Source: Streptomyces collinus | GTDB lineage: Bacteria; Actinomycetota; Actinomycetes; Streptomycetales; Streptomycetaceae | Assembly (NCBI RefSeq): GCF_031348265.1 | Contig: NZ_CP133771.1 | Span: forward strand, 5,642,001 to 5,706,000 | DNA length: 64,000 nucleotides | Reading direction: 5' to 3' | Shown: positions 33,167 to 41,709 of the stretch, one piece after another | Layout of the letters: each line of letters starts with the position of its first letter | How positions within the stretch are numbered: the first letter of the stretch is position 1 | Translations under genes and position numbers: made by a program | Notes under the pieces: generated by a model | What the model was told of the DNA's origin: nothing | What the model saw: only the letters and a program-made list of their open reading frames with translations | Database searches by the model: none

Positions 33167-35779
33167 ATGTCTCCTGCCGGTGACCGGATACCCCCGCTCG
33201 GAATGGGGGGTGCACAGAACAGCCCGTCCTGGGACCGGCATTCACCGTTGCCGAGGGAACTGGGCTGGGCGCAGATACTGCTGTGGGTGCAGTTCGCGCT
33301 GACGGTTCTCTACGTGGTCACCGTGCTGTCGGTGGTGACGTACCACTCCGGGGAGATCTTCGGGATCCTGGCGTACGACTCGCTGCCCAGTGTGGCCGGG
33401 ATCTACCTGGCCCGGCGCCTGTGGCGGGGCGGGGTGTGGACGAGCCGCGCACTGATCGCCGTACAGGCGTGGACCGTGTGGCTGTCGTTCGGCACGCTGT
33501 TGCACGGTGATCTGCGGGGCATCACGCAGGCGGCGATGCCGGTGGCGGTCATCGTGCTGTTGCGCCGGGCCCGGTCGCGCGAGTGGTTCGAGAGCGCTCC
33601 CCAGGACAGGGAGGAGCGGCGGGCGTTCAGCCTGGGGAGAATGATCCGCTGGCGGCGGGACGAGGGCCAGACCGCAGTGGAGTACGCGGGGCTCATCGCG
33701 GTGGTCGCGGCGATCATCGTCGCATTGTCGGTGGGCGGCCTCGGCGGGCGTATCGCCGACGGCATCCAGTCGGCGGTCTGCTCGGTGACGGGCACGGCCT
33801 GCTCCGCTCCGCAGGGCGATGGTACGGAGACGGGTGCGGCCGGGGACAACGACCGTGCGCGGCAGGACGACTCGGCCGCCGGCACCGATGGTGGCAACGG
33901 CGCGAACGCGGACGGTGGCGCGCGAGCAGCAGACGGTGGTCCGGACGCGGATGGCGAGACGGGTGCCGAAGGCGACTCGGGCACTCAGGGGGGTGCGGGT
34001 GGCCAGGGAGACACCGGTGCCGGCGATGGTACGGGCGGCGACGGCAGCGGCGGTGGTCCCGCGTGGTCGACTCGGATCATCACCTACGAGGGCGCGGGGA
34101 CGAACGACACGGTTCCCCTCGCTCCGGGGCCGTTCGACGAGAGGTCGCTCTGGGACGAGGTACATGACCAGGAACGCCACGACAGGACGTTCATGGACCA
34201 TGTCCGGGGCTTCTTCGTGGCCCCGACCAAGAGCTTCCTGGCCAGCACCATGGACGTCGTCAGCGACCCGGTCGGCTCGATCAAGGACACCTGGAACGGC
34301 CTGACGGGCTACACCACGAACTGGTGGGGCGACAAGGCCGACGATCTGGGCGAGGAGTGGGACAAGGGGAACTACGTCTCCTCCGTGTGGGGCTGGATCA
34401 ACTCGCCCGAGGACTTCGTGTCCGACCTGGCGACCGACACGTTCGTCGACAAGGAGAACTGGGAGAAGGGCAACTACGGCGCCTCCATCGGCAACACCGT
34501 AGTCGGCGTCATCGGCATCTTCAGCCCGAAGACCATCACCAAGTTCACCAAGTTCGACAAGCTGGCCGAGGTCGGTGAATCCCTCGACAAGGCGACGGAT
34601 GCGGCGGAGAAGGCCCGCAGGGCTGCCAAGGCGGGCGATGCCGAGGGCGCTCGGAAGGCGGCGAAGGACGCCGACGAGGCGGCGGACGCGGCCGAGAAGC
34701 GGGCACGCGAGTCGGGCTGCACCATCGCGGCGCCGGCTCGGCGGATCCCGTACGGCGGCAACCCACCCGGGACCGCCCCTGGCCTCCTCACCGGCTCCTC
34801 CGGCACAGGCACCGCGATCCTCGCCGCAGGCCCCTCCGGCTCCCCCTACGTCGTCCTCGCCCAGGACGGCTGCGACGAGGAGGCCAAGGAGGGGGCCCAG
34901 GATGCCCGCAAGCAGGCCGACGAGGCGGACACGGTCGCAGACGGGGCCGAGTTGGCAGATCGCCAGGAGGCTGCCAGGAAGGCACTCGAGGACGAGGGCG
35001 TCCAACACGCACCGCGGAAGATCGACGAGTTCGTTCAGCGGGCAAAGGACAACCCGGACCCGGACAAGAAGGAGATCGGCAAGGAGGATGCGGCTCGGGC
35101 GTTGGATGAGATCTCCAAACTGGCCGGGACGAAGAGCATCTCCAAGGAGGCACGTTCGTCGCTGACCAGCAAGGTCACGAACGCCAAGAACACCGACGAA
35201 CTCAGCCAGGCACGTGCTGAGCTGAACGCTGTCCAGCGGGCTGCCGACGGTGAGGCAGCACCTGGCACGACTGTGCACACAGCTGTCGGCAAGGACTTCG
35301 GCAAGGAGAACGTCGATCTCGGCAACGGCGAAACGGTGAACATCTCCGAGATCAACGACGCCGACGTGCTCTATCGAGGCAAGGACGGCCAGGTCCACGC
35401 CGTGGAGGTCAAGAACACGGGCAATGCCACCATCAAGGCTGACTTCGAACGACAGGTCGAGGATCTGGCCGAATGGGAGGGGAAGGGCAGCCCGGGCAGG
35501 GCTACTCGAGTCGAGATCGAGACCACTGAGAAATGGACCAATATCTTCAGCGGCTACAAGAGCGGAAAGCGGGACGGCGTCAAGTACAAGCCTGAAGGGA
35601 CACCGGCTGGAACAATGGCGAAAAACGGGGTGCCTGTACGGATCGCGGGTACGGACATCTCCCCGAGTCAGCTCAAGCGGATGGAGGCAGAGATCCAGGC
35701 CCGGAAGCAGGCTGGGACGATGGATTGGTCCAGGATGAAGGATCCGAAGGAAGCGATGGATTACCTGGGCGTCTCATGA
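33167..35779 (+). CDS. Polytopic protein with internal Flp-like prepilin segment and C-terminal PD-(D/E)XK nuclease-like domain (candidate pilin-linked toxin)
   Basis: This 870-residue protein has about four transmembrane helices (33-134), a basic cytosolic stretch and then RDEG|QTAVEYAGLIAVVAAII. That is a prepilin motif (Gly167, Glu172 at +5) nearly identical to the Flp pilin of the same locus. A Gly/Asp/Ala-rich linker (215-298), a Trp-rich region with EEWDKGNY/ENWEKGNY repeats (about 325-445), a hydrophobic patch and an Ala/Lys/Glu coiled coil (465-515) follow. The C-terminus (about 700-810) has D733 and the E747-V-K749 pair in HAVEVKN, as in PD-(D/E)XK nucleases. Codons become richer in A/T at third positions beyond about 35270, as expected for an exchangeable tip. 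The next gene may be its immunity gene. Toxin function is inferred. Confidence 0.72.
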   Translation: MSPAGDRIPPLGMGGAQNSPSWDRHSPLPRELGWAQILLWVQFALTVLYVVTVLSVVTYHSGEIFGILAYDSLPSVAGIYLARRLWRGGVWTSRALIAVQAWTVWLSFGTLLHGDLRGITQAAMPVAVIVLLRRARSREWFESAPQDREERRAFSLGRMIRWRRDEGQTAVEYAGLIAVVAAIIVALSVGGLGGRIADGIQSAVCSVTGTACSAPQGDGTETGAAGDNDRARQDDSAAGTDGGNGANADGGARAADGGPDADGETGAEGDSGTQGGAGGQGDTGAGDGTGGDGSGGGPAWSTRIITYEGAGTNDTVPLAPGPFDERSLWDEVHDQERHDRTFMDHVRGFFVAPTKSFLASTMDVVSDPVGSIKDTWNGLTGYTTNWWGDKADDLGEEWDKGNYVSSVWGWINSPEDFVSDLATDTFVDKENWEKGNYGASIGNTVVGVIGIFSPKTITKFTKFDKLAEVGESLDKATDAAEKARRAAKAGDAEGARKAAKDADEAADAAEKRARESGCTIAAPARRIPYGGNPPGTAPGLLTGSSGTGTAILAAGPSGSPYVVLAQDGCDEEAKEGAQDARKQADEADTVADGAELADRQEAARKALEDEGVQHAPRKIDEFVQRAKDNPDPDKKEIGKEDAARALDEISKLAGTKSISKEARSSLTSKVTNAKNTDELSQARAELNAVQRAADGEAAPGTTVHTAVGKDFGKENVDLGNGETVNISEINDADVLYRGKDGQVHAVEVKNTGNATIKADFERQVEDLAEWEGKGSPGRATRVEIETTEKWTNIFSGYKSGKRDGVKYKPEGTPAGTMAKNGVPVRIAGTDISPSQLKRMEAEIQARKQAGTMDWSRMKDPKEAMDYLGVS

Positions 35780-35825
35780 CGCCAGCGTCTCGGGAAGCCG
35801 CCGGGGCACGGACGGAGAGCGACTT

Positions 35826-37145
35826 GTGGACACCTACCTGCTGCCCGCCGCCATGCGCGAGCTGCCACCGCCTTGGCACGATCTGACATACCGCAGGTCT
35901 CAAGCTCTGGAGGCACTTGCCCCCACGGAGGAAAGACTTGAGCAGGCTCGGCACGTGCTGCGCGCGTGCCTGCCCGACCGGCGGCAGAGTGTGCACGACT
36001 GGGACGAGGAACTACGGGACTTCTACGACGACCGTGATGACCACGTCCTGGACGAGGCAGACGCCTGGTTGACCCGAATCATGCCGACCACGTCCCAGGT
36101 CACTCGGGAGCGGGTGGTGCAGGTGGTCGGAGCCTGGGCTGACATGGGGATCCCCACGGTGCCTGAGCCACCGACTGAACAGTGGGTCGACAGGGTGGCG
36201 GCGGAGTGGGCCGCCTCGGTGCGGCAGGCGCTGGCGTACGACGCCTTCACTTTCATCGAGCGTGCGACCACCGCCGGATCGCCGAACGGCGGGGAGGCCG
36301 AGGACGTTGCGCTGCTTGCGGCCGCGTTCGTGCGGGTCGGCGTGGCGGTCGAGGCGGCGGTGCGCTTGCTCGTCTCGCTCGGTCGTCCGCGCGGCGAACA
36401 GGCATTGAGGGAGCTCGTGAACGACGACGAGGTCCGGGACTTCCGCCCGTACGTGCGTTCCCGGCTTCTCGGGCTGCGCCGTTCGGTGTACGACGTTCGT
36501 GCTCGGGAGGCCACCCGCGATGAGGAGCCGCTGCTGCCCGAAGGGCTGCAAGGCCTTCCGTATTCCTGGCAGAACGACTTCGGCTGGGGCGCGACCGCGC
36601 CGGATTCCCAGAGCCTCGCCCAGGCGCGTTCAGCACTGGAGGCGTGTCTGACTGTCGAGCGGTTGCCGGATGACGCCCAGATGTGCGGTGACGCTTCGGC
36701 GGACTGCAGTGCCATCGCTGAGGTGGTGCGCGCCCTGATGCCGTACCCACGGCTGGTCACTCGCGAGCGAATGAACGAGGCGTGGCGCGAGTGCCAGTCA
36801 TTGGGGTTCGAATTCCAAGGCATCGACGCCGCGTGCTTCGCCAAGGTCTGGTGCAAGAGGATCGCGGACCGGGTCACCGCCGCCGTTTTCCGCTGGCTCG
36901 CTGACCTCCCGCAAGGCGGAGAGGCGGCAGGCGACAAGGAACCGGCTGCGCTGGCGGCAACCGCCCTCTGGGCTGCGGAACTCGCCGAGCGGTGCGCCCG
37001 GCGTGGCAGCGCGGTACAGGAGGCCATCTGGTTCCTCCACCGCACGGATGACGTGCCGGGCAGCCGTGAAGCCCTGGCGCGACTGGCCTTCGACCCGAGC
37101 CTGCCGGCCACGACGAGGAATGCCGCGCAGGAGTGGGCGCAATGA
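35826..37145 (+). CDS. Internally duplicated helical protein, candidate immunity protein for the upstream gene
   Basis: This 439-residue soluble protein starts at a GTG 46 bp after the toxin-like gene. I recognise no family, but it is made of two similar halves (about 10-215 and 240-435). LPPPWHD, LEQARHVLRACL, VTRERVVQVV and LGRPRGEQALRELVNDDEV in the first half match LPYSWQN, LAQARSALEACL, VTRERMNEAW and DVPGSREALARLAFDPSL in the second. The predicted structure is all-helical with many acidic residues, as in known immunity proteins. Position directly after a gene with a nuclease-like tip suggests that it neutralises that domain in the cytosol. The sequence cannot prove binding. Confidence 0.6.
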   Translation: MDTYLLPAAMRELPPPWHDLTYRRSQALEALAPTEERLEQARHVLRACLPDRRQSVHDWDEELRDFYDDRDDHVLDEADAWLTRIMPTTSQVTRERVVQVVGAWADMGIPTVPEPPTEQWVDRVAAEWAASVRQALAYDAFTFIERATTAGSPNGGEAEDVALLAAAFVRVGVAVEAAVRLLVSLGRPRGEQALRELVNDDEVRDFRPYVRSRLLGLRRSVYDVRAREATRDEEPLLPEGLQGLPYSWQNDFGWGATAPDSQSLAQARSALEACLTVERLPDDAQMCGDASADCSAIAEVVRALMPYPRLVTRERMNEAWRECQSLGFEFQGIDAACFAKVWCKRIADRVTAAVFRWLADLPQGGEAAGDKEPAALAATALWAAELAERCARRGSAVQEAIWFLHRTDDVPGSREALARLAFDPSLPATTRNAAQEWAQ

Positions 37146-37200
37146 CGTCCTACACCCGTTACTGACCGCAGAAGGCGTACGACGGGGCGCCAGGTGCGCG

Positions 37201-37326
37201 ATGGGGAGCCCGGCGGCCAGGGCGGCATGGGAGCGCCTGTCGGTGAAGCCGGGCGGGCCGGCAAGCTGGGAGGACGCGGAAGCCGCACAGCACATGCTCC
37301 ACGACCTGGAAAGCGAAGGAACCTGA
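37201..37326 (+). CDS. Possible 41-residue ORF or remnant after the immunity candidate
   Basis: A short frame beginning ATG at 37201 has strongly G/C-biased third positions and an acidic helical product ending LHDLESEGT. The bias suggests it is or was coding. It has no ribosome binding site and no recognisable family. It may be the remnant of a further immunity-like gene. Confidence 0.3.
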   Translation: MGSPAARAAWERLSVKPGGPASWEDAEAAQHMLHDLESEGT

Positions 37327-37353
37327 CGCGGCCGACCGGACAGCGATCCGCAT

Positions 37354-37370
37354 GCGGGTGAGCGACCCGC
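37354..37370. terminator. Small hairpin between the immunity candidate and DUF192 genes
   Basis: GCGGGT and ACCCGC form a 6-bp stem with a 5-nt loop in the 85-bp gap between a rightward and a leftward gene. It is a weak candidate bidirectional terminator. Confidence 0.3.
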
Positions 37371-37410
37371 CGTAGAAGCGTGGAGCCCCCGGAACGATCC
37401 CCTGAGTTCC

Positions 37411-37785
37411 CTACACCGGCACGACGACCTCCACCCGAGCCCCTTTCCGAATCCCCCACTCACTCATCGCCCCGGCCTCGGCCTCCAGCACGTGCCGGGC
37501 CCGCACCCGAGGCATCCCCAGCCGCCCCGGCCGCATCGTGCGCACGGCGATGACGCGAAGGCCGCGATCGAGATAGGCGACATCGATCGGCATCCGCATA
37601 CGGAAGGTGTGCACGCTGTTGGCGGGGGAGAGCAGGATCGCCCCGTCGACGGAGTCCCGCCCCAACAGCCCCTTCGTACGGGCCCGATAGGAGGTGGCGA
37701 TCTCCAGCGGCACCCCGACGGGTGGCTCGCCGCCACCCCCGTGCACGACCAACTCCCCATGCCCGTCGCGCCAACGCCGCCCCAC
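37411..37785 (-). CDS. DUF192 (UPF0127) family protein
   Basis: This 124-residue small beta-barrel protein of the DUF192 family shows the core GVPLEIATSYRARTKGLLGRD and MPIDVAYLDRGLRVIAV. The GTG at 37785 was chosen because GGAGGGGG lies just upstream; the frame is open back to 37863 without a ribosome binding site. DUF192 genes are often found beside Tad pilus loci, as here, but the function of the family is not settled. It has no signal peptide with this start. Confidence 0.85.
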   Translation of the reverse strand: MGRRWRDGHGELVVHGGGGEPPVGVPLEIATSYRARTKGLLGRDSVDGAILLSPANSVHTFRMRMPIDVAYLDRGLRVIAVRTMRPGRLGMPRVRARHVLEAEAGAMSEWGIRKGARVEVVVPV

Positions 37786-38090
37786 CCGGACCCCCTCCGA
37801 CTGCCCATGCTGGCTCTCGGGCCCGACCGTATCCGCAGAGGGCAGGCCCGCGCATGGGCCCACGGACCCAGGCCCTTTGCTCGTTCCTGACTGAAACGCC
37901 CCCGGAGACAGGGGCGTTGATGCCCGGCATTGACGCGTTATGCAACCGTTACGGCTCGAAGGTGACGACGAATCACCAATTCCTCCCCATACGACCCGTG
38001 AGTCGACAACCTTCGCCCTGGTGCGGCCGGACCCCGCTGTATAGCTTTGGTTCGCTCAAGAGAAGCCTCGCCACCTCCCGGGAGCCGACC
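37786..38090. other. Intergenic region between divergent DUF192 and lipoprotein genes
   Basis: This 305-bp gap has the DUF192 ribosome binding site at its left end and an 8-bp inverted repeat at 37895-37918 (AACGCCCC, GGGGCGTT, 8-nt loop) that looks like a terminator or leader hairpin. A TATAGC at about 38040 is a possible -10 for the lipoprotein gene. Nothing else was recognised. Confidence 0.5.
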
Positions 38091-38750
38091 GTGAACCGCC
38101 GCCCCACCCTCCTCGCAGCGCTCACGCTGACCGCCGCTGCGGCCCTGACGCTGTCCGCGTGCGGGAGCGACGACAGCTCCAAGGGCAAGGACAACGACAA
38201 GATCGCGGGAGCGGACACGGGAAGCGAGGCCTCGGCATCGCCGACCGCTTCCGACCCGGCGCCGGCCGGACGACCGAAGATCGACCTGCCGTCGGACGTG
38301 ACCTACGAGTTCGAATGGAAGAAGACCGGCGACGCCCAGAAGGACGCCGTGCTCAATGATGCCGAGCAGCGCATCAGGGCCGTGGACATGGCCATCGCCA
38401 AGCAGGACCCCCTCGACAAGGGCTACCGCTTCTACTCGGACGGCACGGCCGCCGCCGAAAGCCAGAAGTACATCCAGGAGTTCGTCGACCACAAAGCACG
38501 CACGACTGGTCTGACCCGCTACTACAACGAGAGCCTGACGATCAAGGACGACGGCACGGCCGCACTCGTGTACTGCGAGGACCAGAGCAAGGCGTTCAAC
38601 AGGTTCCTGAAGACCGGAAAGACGGATGTCACGCCGGTGACGAAGGACAGCTACGTCGTATACGCCGGTACTCTGCGCAAGAACGACAAGGGCGTATGGG
38701 TGACCGAGCGACTGATCTCGCAGCGGGGGAGCGCGAAGTGCCAGCCCTGA
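38091..38750 (+). CDS. Secreted lipoprotein of unknown function
   Basis: This 219-residue lipoprotein starts at a GTG preceded by GGGAG. Its signal peptide ends in the lipobox LTLSAC (Cys about residue 23), followed by a Ser/Asp/Lys linker and a domain of about 150 residues beginning LPSDVTYEFEWKKTGD. The arrangement DAVLNDAEQRIRAVDMAIAKQD...GYRFYSDG with repeated aromatic positions recalls NTF2-like secreted proteins. The 3' end overlaps the next gene by 13 nt, so the two are co-translated. It lies at the end of the pilus block; a link to pili is only by position. Confidence 0.8.
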   Translation: MNRRPTLLAALTLTAAAALTLSACGSDDSSKGKDNDKIAGADTGSEASASPTASDPAPAGRPKIDLPSDVTYEFEWKKTGDAQKDAVLNDAEQRIRAVDMAIAKQDPLDKGYRFYSDGTAAAESQKYIQEFVDHKARTTGLTRYYNESLTIKDDGTAALVYCEDQSKAFNRFLKTGKTDVTPVTKDSYVVYAGTLRKNDKGVWVTERLISQRGSAKCQP

Positions 38751-39763
38751 TCCGTACCAGACGCCTGCTCGTCACTTCGGGCTTCGTAGCGATGGCCCTG
38801 GCCATGTCCGGCCCCGCTTACGCGGAGAAGGGGTTCGGCGGCACGGACGGCGAGACGCAGAAGGCCAACGCAGGCAAAGACGGCACCGTCTCCGTAACCG
38901 TAGGCGGCGTCGTATTCGACCGTTCCAAGAACGGCAGCGGCACCTCCGCCGGTGCGCTCACCTCCTCCACGTCCTGGACCCCGCCCCCCTGCTGGTACGC
39001 CCCGAAGTACACCCCGGAGCAGCTCCAGAAGACCATGGAGCCGGTCTGGGAGGCCGGTTCCACGGGCTATGAGTGGGACGCGAAGCAGCGCGACCGTTAC
39101 GTCAACGGGAAGCCGTACAAGGACTTCAACAAGGACAAGACCGGCAAGGGCTACTTCTGGGACTCGTTCGTCGACGAGGACTTCCCCCCGGGGTGGGACG
39201 CCTGCACGGAGGAACCCTTCTGGGTGGACCAGGGCGACCCGCCGCCCGCCGACATCCAGAACGCCGTCACGCCCGAGATCCTCGCCGAACTCGCCTACGC
39301 CGAGATCCGCGTCCCCAGCACCAAGGTCACCCTGGCACCCGCCGCGGCGACCAAGGTCAACCTGCCGACCTGGGCCTGGCTGGACGTCGCAGACTTCAAG
39401 CCGGTGTCCGTCACCGCCTCCGTACCCGTCATCGGCATCACGGCGACCGCGACCGCGAGGCCGAAGTCGCTCAGGATCGAACCGGGCAACAAGGACGCCG
39501 TGACCTACCCCGCCTCCGGCGTCTGCGAAGCCGACGGCGATCGCATCGGCGAGCCCTACGCCAAGGGCAAGGCCGACCGGACGCCGCCCTGCGGAGTCAG
39601 GTACCTGCGCTCCTCGGGCGACGGCACCTACCCCCTCCAGGCCACCGTCACCTGGGAGATCGACTGGACCGGCTCCGGCGGTGCGGGCGGCGACCTCCCC
39701 GACGGCACGTTCGGCGCCACCCAGGACGTGGTCGTGCAGGAGATCCAGGCCGTCAACCGCTGA
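38738..39763 (+). CDS. Secreted protein of unknown function, coupled to the lipoprotein gene
   Basis: This 341-residue exported protein starts at a GTG at 38738 within the end of the lipoprotein gene. The signal peptide covers about residues 1-29 (LLVTSGFVAMALAMSGPAYA). The mature part has two regions: a Trp/Tyr-rich one (CWYAPKYTPEQL...GYFWDSFVDEDFPPGW) and a beta-rich C-terminal one with several cysteines (SGVCEADGD, TPPCGVRY). Homologues are often labelled ATP/GTP-binding, but no P-loop is visible, so that label is not adopted. The pair probably forms a cell-surface complex. Confidence 0.78.
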   Translation: MPALIRTRRLLVTSGFVAMALAMSGPAYAEKGFGGTDGETQKANAGKDGTVSVTVGGVVFDRSKNGSGTSAGALTSSTSWTPPPCWYAPKYTPEQLQKTMEPVWEAGSTGYEWDAKQRDRYVNGKPYKDFNKDKTGKGYFWDSFVDEDFPPGWDACTEEPFWVDQGDPPPADIQNAVTPEILAELAYAEIRVPSTKVTLAPAAATKVNLPTWAWLDVADFKPVSVTASVPVIGITATATARPKSLRIEPGNKDAVTYPASGVCEADGDRIGEPYAKGKADRTPPCGVRYLRSSGDGTYPLQATVTWEIDWTGSGGAGGDLPDGTFGATQDVVVQEIQAVNR

Positions 39764-39871
39764 GCGAGGACCGAGCCCGGCCGGGCGGGGCACCCACCAT
39801 GCGAGGGACGCCCGCCCGGCCGACGCGAATTGCGTTGTCCGTCGCGGCCCGGCCCGGGTAAGAACAGCACC

Positions 39872-40759
39872 ATGACCTCACTAGGCGCAGTCTTCCGCCC
39901 CCAACTGGCCCCCGAGCGACTCCGATCAGTGGCCCGGCTGGCCGATGACGCCGGCCTCGAAGAGCTCTGGCTCTGGGAGGACTGTTTCAGAGAGGGCGGG
40001 ATCTCCACCGCCGCAGCCGCCCTCGCGTGGACCGAGCGCGTGCGCGTCGGGGTCGGGCTGTTGCCCGTGCCCCTGCGGAACGTCGCCATCACGGCCATGG
40101 AGGCCGCCTCGCTGCACCGGATGTTCCCGGGGCGCGCGATCCTCGGCGTGGGACACGGCGTGCAGGACTGGATGGGACAGGTCGGTGCCCGGGTCGAGTC
40201 GCCGGTCACGCTGCTGCGGGAGCATCTCCTCGCGCTCAGGGCTCTGCTGGGCGGTGAGCGGGTCACCGTCGACGGGCGGTACGTCAAGCTCGACGACGTC
40301 GCCCTGGACTGGCCGCCGGAGGGCCCGCACGGCGGGGTGCTGGCCGGGGCCACCGGGCCGCGGTCCCTGCGGCTCACCGGAGAGGCCGCCGACGGGACCA
40401 TCCTCACCGCCTCCACGAACGCCGAGGGCGTACGCAGGGCGCGGCAGCTCGTCGAGGAGGGCCGCGCCGCGGCGGGCCGGGGGACAGGACCCCACCCCCT
40501 GGTCGTCTATCTCCTCACCGCCACCGGGCCCGACGCCGCCGCCCGGCTGCGCGCGGAGCTCACCGCCGAGGGGGACGAAGCCGTTCCGGACCTCGGGGTC
40601 GCCGGGGATGCCGGGGCCGTCGCCAAGGCCGTCGAGCGGCTGGTGGAGGCCGGGGCCGACAGCGTCGTCCTGCAGCCGACGGCGGACGAGCCCGACCCGG
40701 AGGGGTTCGTGCGGTTCGCCGCCGAGGAAGTGCGGCCCCTGGTTCCCATGCCACGGTGA
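39872..40759 (+). CDS. LLM-class (F420-dependent) oxidoreductase
   Basis: This 295-residue luciferase-like TIM barrel resembles actinobacterial F420-dependent oxidoreductases. Family segments include LADDAGLEELWLWEDCF, RVRVGVGLLPVPLRNVAITAMEAASL, FPGRAILGVGHGVQDWM and GGVLAGATGPRSLRL. The ATG at 39872 gives the usual family length. The substrate is unknown. It is followed after 38 bp by a methyltransferase gene in the same direction, so the two may act on the same compound, though nothing else supports that. Confidence 0.87.
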   Translation: MTSLGAVFRPQLAPERLRSVARLADDAGLEELWLWEDCFREGGISTAAAALAWTERVRVGVGLLPVPLRNVAITAMEAASLHRMFPGRAILGVGHGVQDWMGQVGARVESPVTLLREHLLALRALLGGERVTVDGRYVKLDDVALDWPPEGPHGGVLAGATGPRSLRLTGEAADGTILTASTNAEGVRRARQLVEEGRAAAGRGTGPHPLVVYLLTATGPDAAARLRAELTAEGDEAVPDLGVAGDAGAVAKAVERLVEAGADSVVLQPTADEPDPEGFVRFAAEEVRPLVPMPR

Positions 40760-40797
40760 CCAGCACGTCGTATTCGTCCTGTCGTAAGGAGCACCGC

Positions 40798-41691
40798 GTG
40801 ACGTCCCTGCCCCACCCCGGGCCTCCGCACCCCACCACCTTCGAAGACCTCGTGGCCGAAGGCGCCTCCGTCCCCACGGACGGCTGGGACTTCTCCTGGT
40901 TCGAAGGGCGGGCGACGGAGGCACGCCCCTCCTGGGGGTACGCCGTCTCGATGGCCGAGCGGCTGGGCAGGGCGAGCGCCGTGCTCGATGTGCAGACCGG
41001 GGGCGGCGAGGTGCTGGACTTCGCCCTCTCCCGGGTCGCCGAGGAGACCACAAGCAGGCCCGCCACCGGTTCCGCCGCCGAGACCGGCAGCAAGTCCGAA
41101 CCACAGTCCGGCACCGACACCCCCGCCCCGAAGCCGCCCCTCCTCACCGTCGCCACCGAAGGCTGGCCCCCCAACGTCGCCAAAGCGACCGCCCTGCTCC
41201 GTCCGCGCGGCGTCGCGGTCGTCGCCGCTGCGGAGGACGATCCGCTGCCCTTCGCCGACGGCGCCTTCGACCTGGTCGTCAGCCGGCATCCCGTCCGCCC
41301 GCACTGGGCGGAGATCGCCCGCGTCCTCCGGCCCGGCGGGACGTATTTCGCCCAGCACATCGGCCCGAACAGCGTCTTCGAACTCGTCGAGTACTTCCTC
41401 GGACCCCAGCCGGACGGCGTGCGCAGTGCCCGCCACCCCGACCGTGAGCGTGCCGACGCCGAGGCCGCCGGGCTCGACGGCGTCGGGCTGCGGGCGGAGC
41501 GGCTGCGCGTGGAGTTCCACGACATCGGCGCGGTCGTGCACTTCCTGCGCAAGGTGGTCTGGATGGTCCCCGGCTTCACCGTCGAGGCGTACGAGCCGCG
41601 GCTGCTGGAGCTGCATGAGCGCATCCGGGCCGATGGCCCCTTCGTCGCCCACAGCACCCGCCACCTCTTCGACGCGCGCAAGCCGGGCTGA
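40798..41691 (+). CDS. SAM-dependent methyltransferase, class I
   Basis: This 297-residue methyltransferase has a GTG start with AAGGAG upstream. The SAM-binding core is VLDVQTGGGEVLDFAL (motif I, about 62-77). Unusually, a linker of about 30 residues rich in Thr, Ser and Pro follows it. The core then continues with LTVATEGWPPNVAKATALLRP, FDLVVSRH, and VLRPGGTYFAQHIGPNS as motif III. The C-terminus resembles small-molecule methyltransferases. Substrate and role are not evident. Confidence 0.85.
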   Translation: MTSLPHPGPPHPTTFEDLVAEGASVPTDGWDFSWFEGRATEARPSWGYAVSMAERLGRASAVLDVQTGGGEVLDFALSRVAEETTSRPATGSAAETGSKSEPQSGTDTPAPKPPLLTVATEGWPPNVAKATALLRPRGVAVVAAAEDDPLPFADGAFDLVVSRHPVRPHWAEIARVLRPGGTYFAQHIGPNSVFELVEYFLGPQPDGVRSARHPDRERADAEAAGLDGVGLRAERLRVEFHDIGAVVHFLRKVVWMVPGFTVEAYEPRLLELHERIRADGPFVAHSTRHLFDARKPG

Positions 41692-41709
41692 CGCACCCCG
41701 GGCCCGTGA

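Noticed and set aside
38738..39763. Annotation as ATP/GTP-binding protein
   Set aside because: No P-loop or other nucleotide motif is visible and the protein has a signal peptide.
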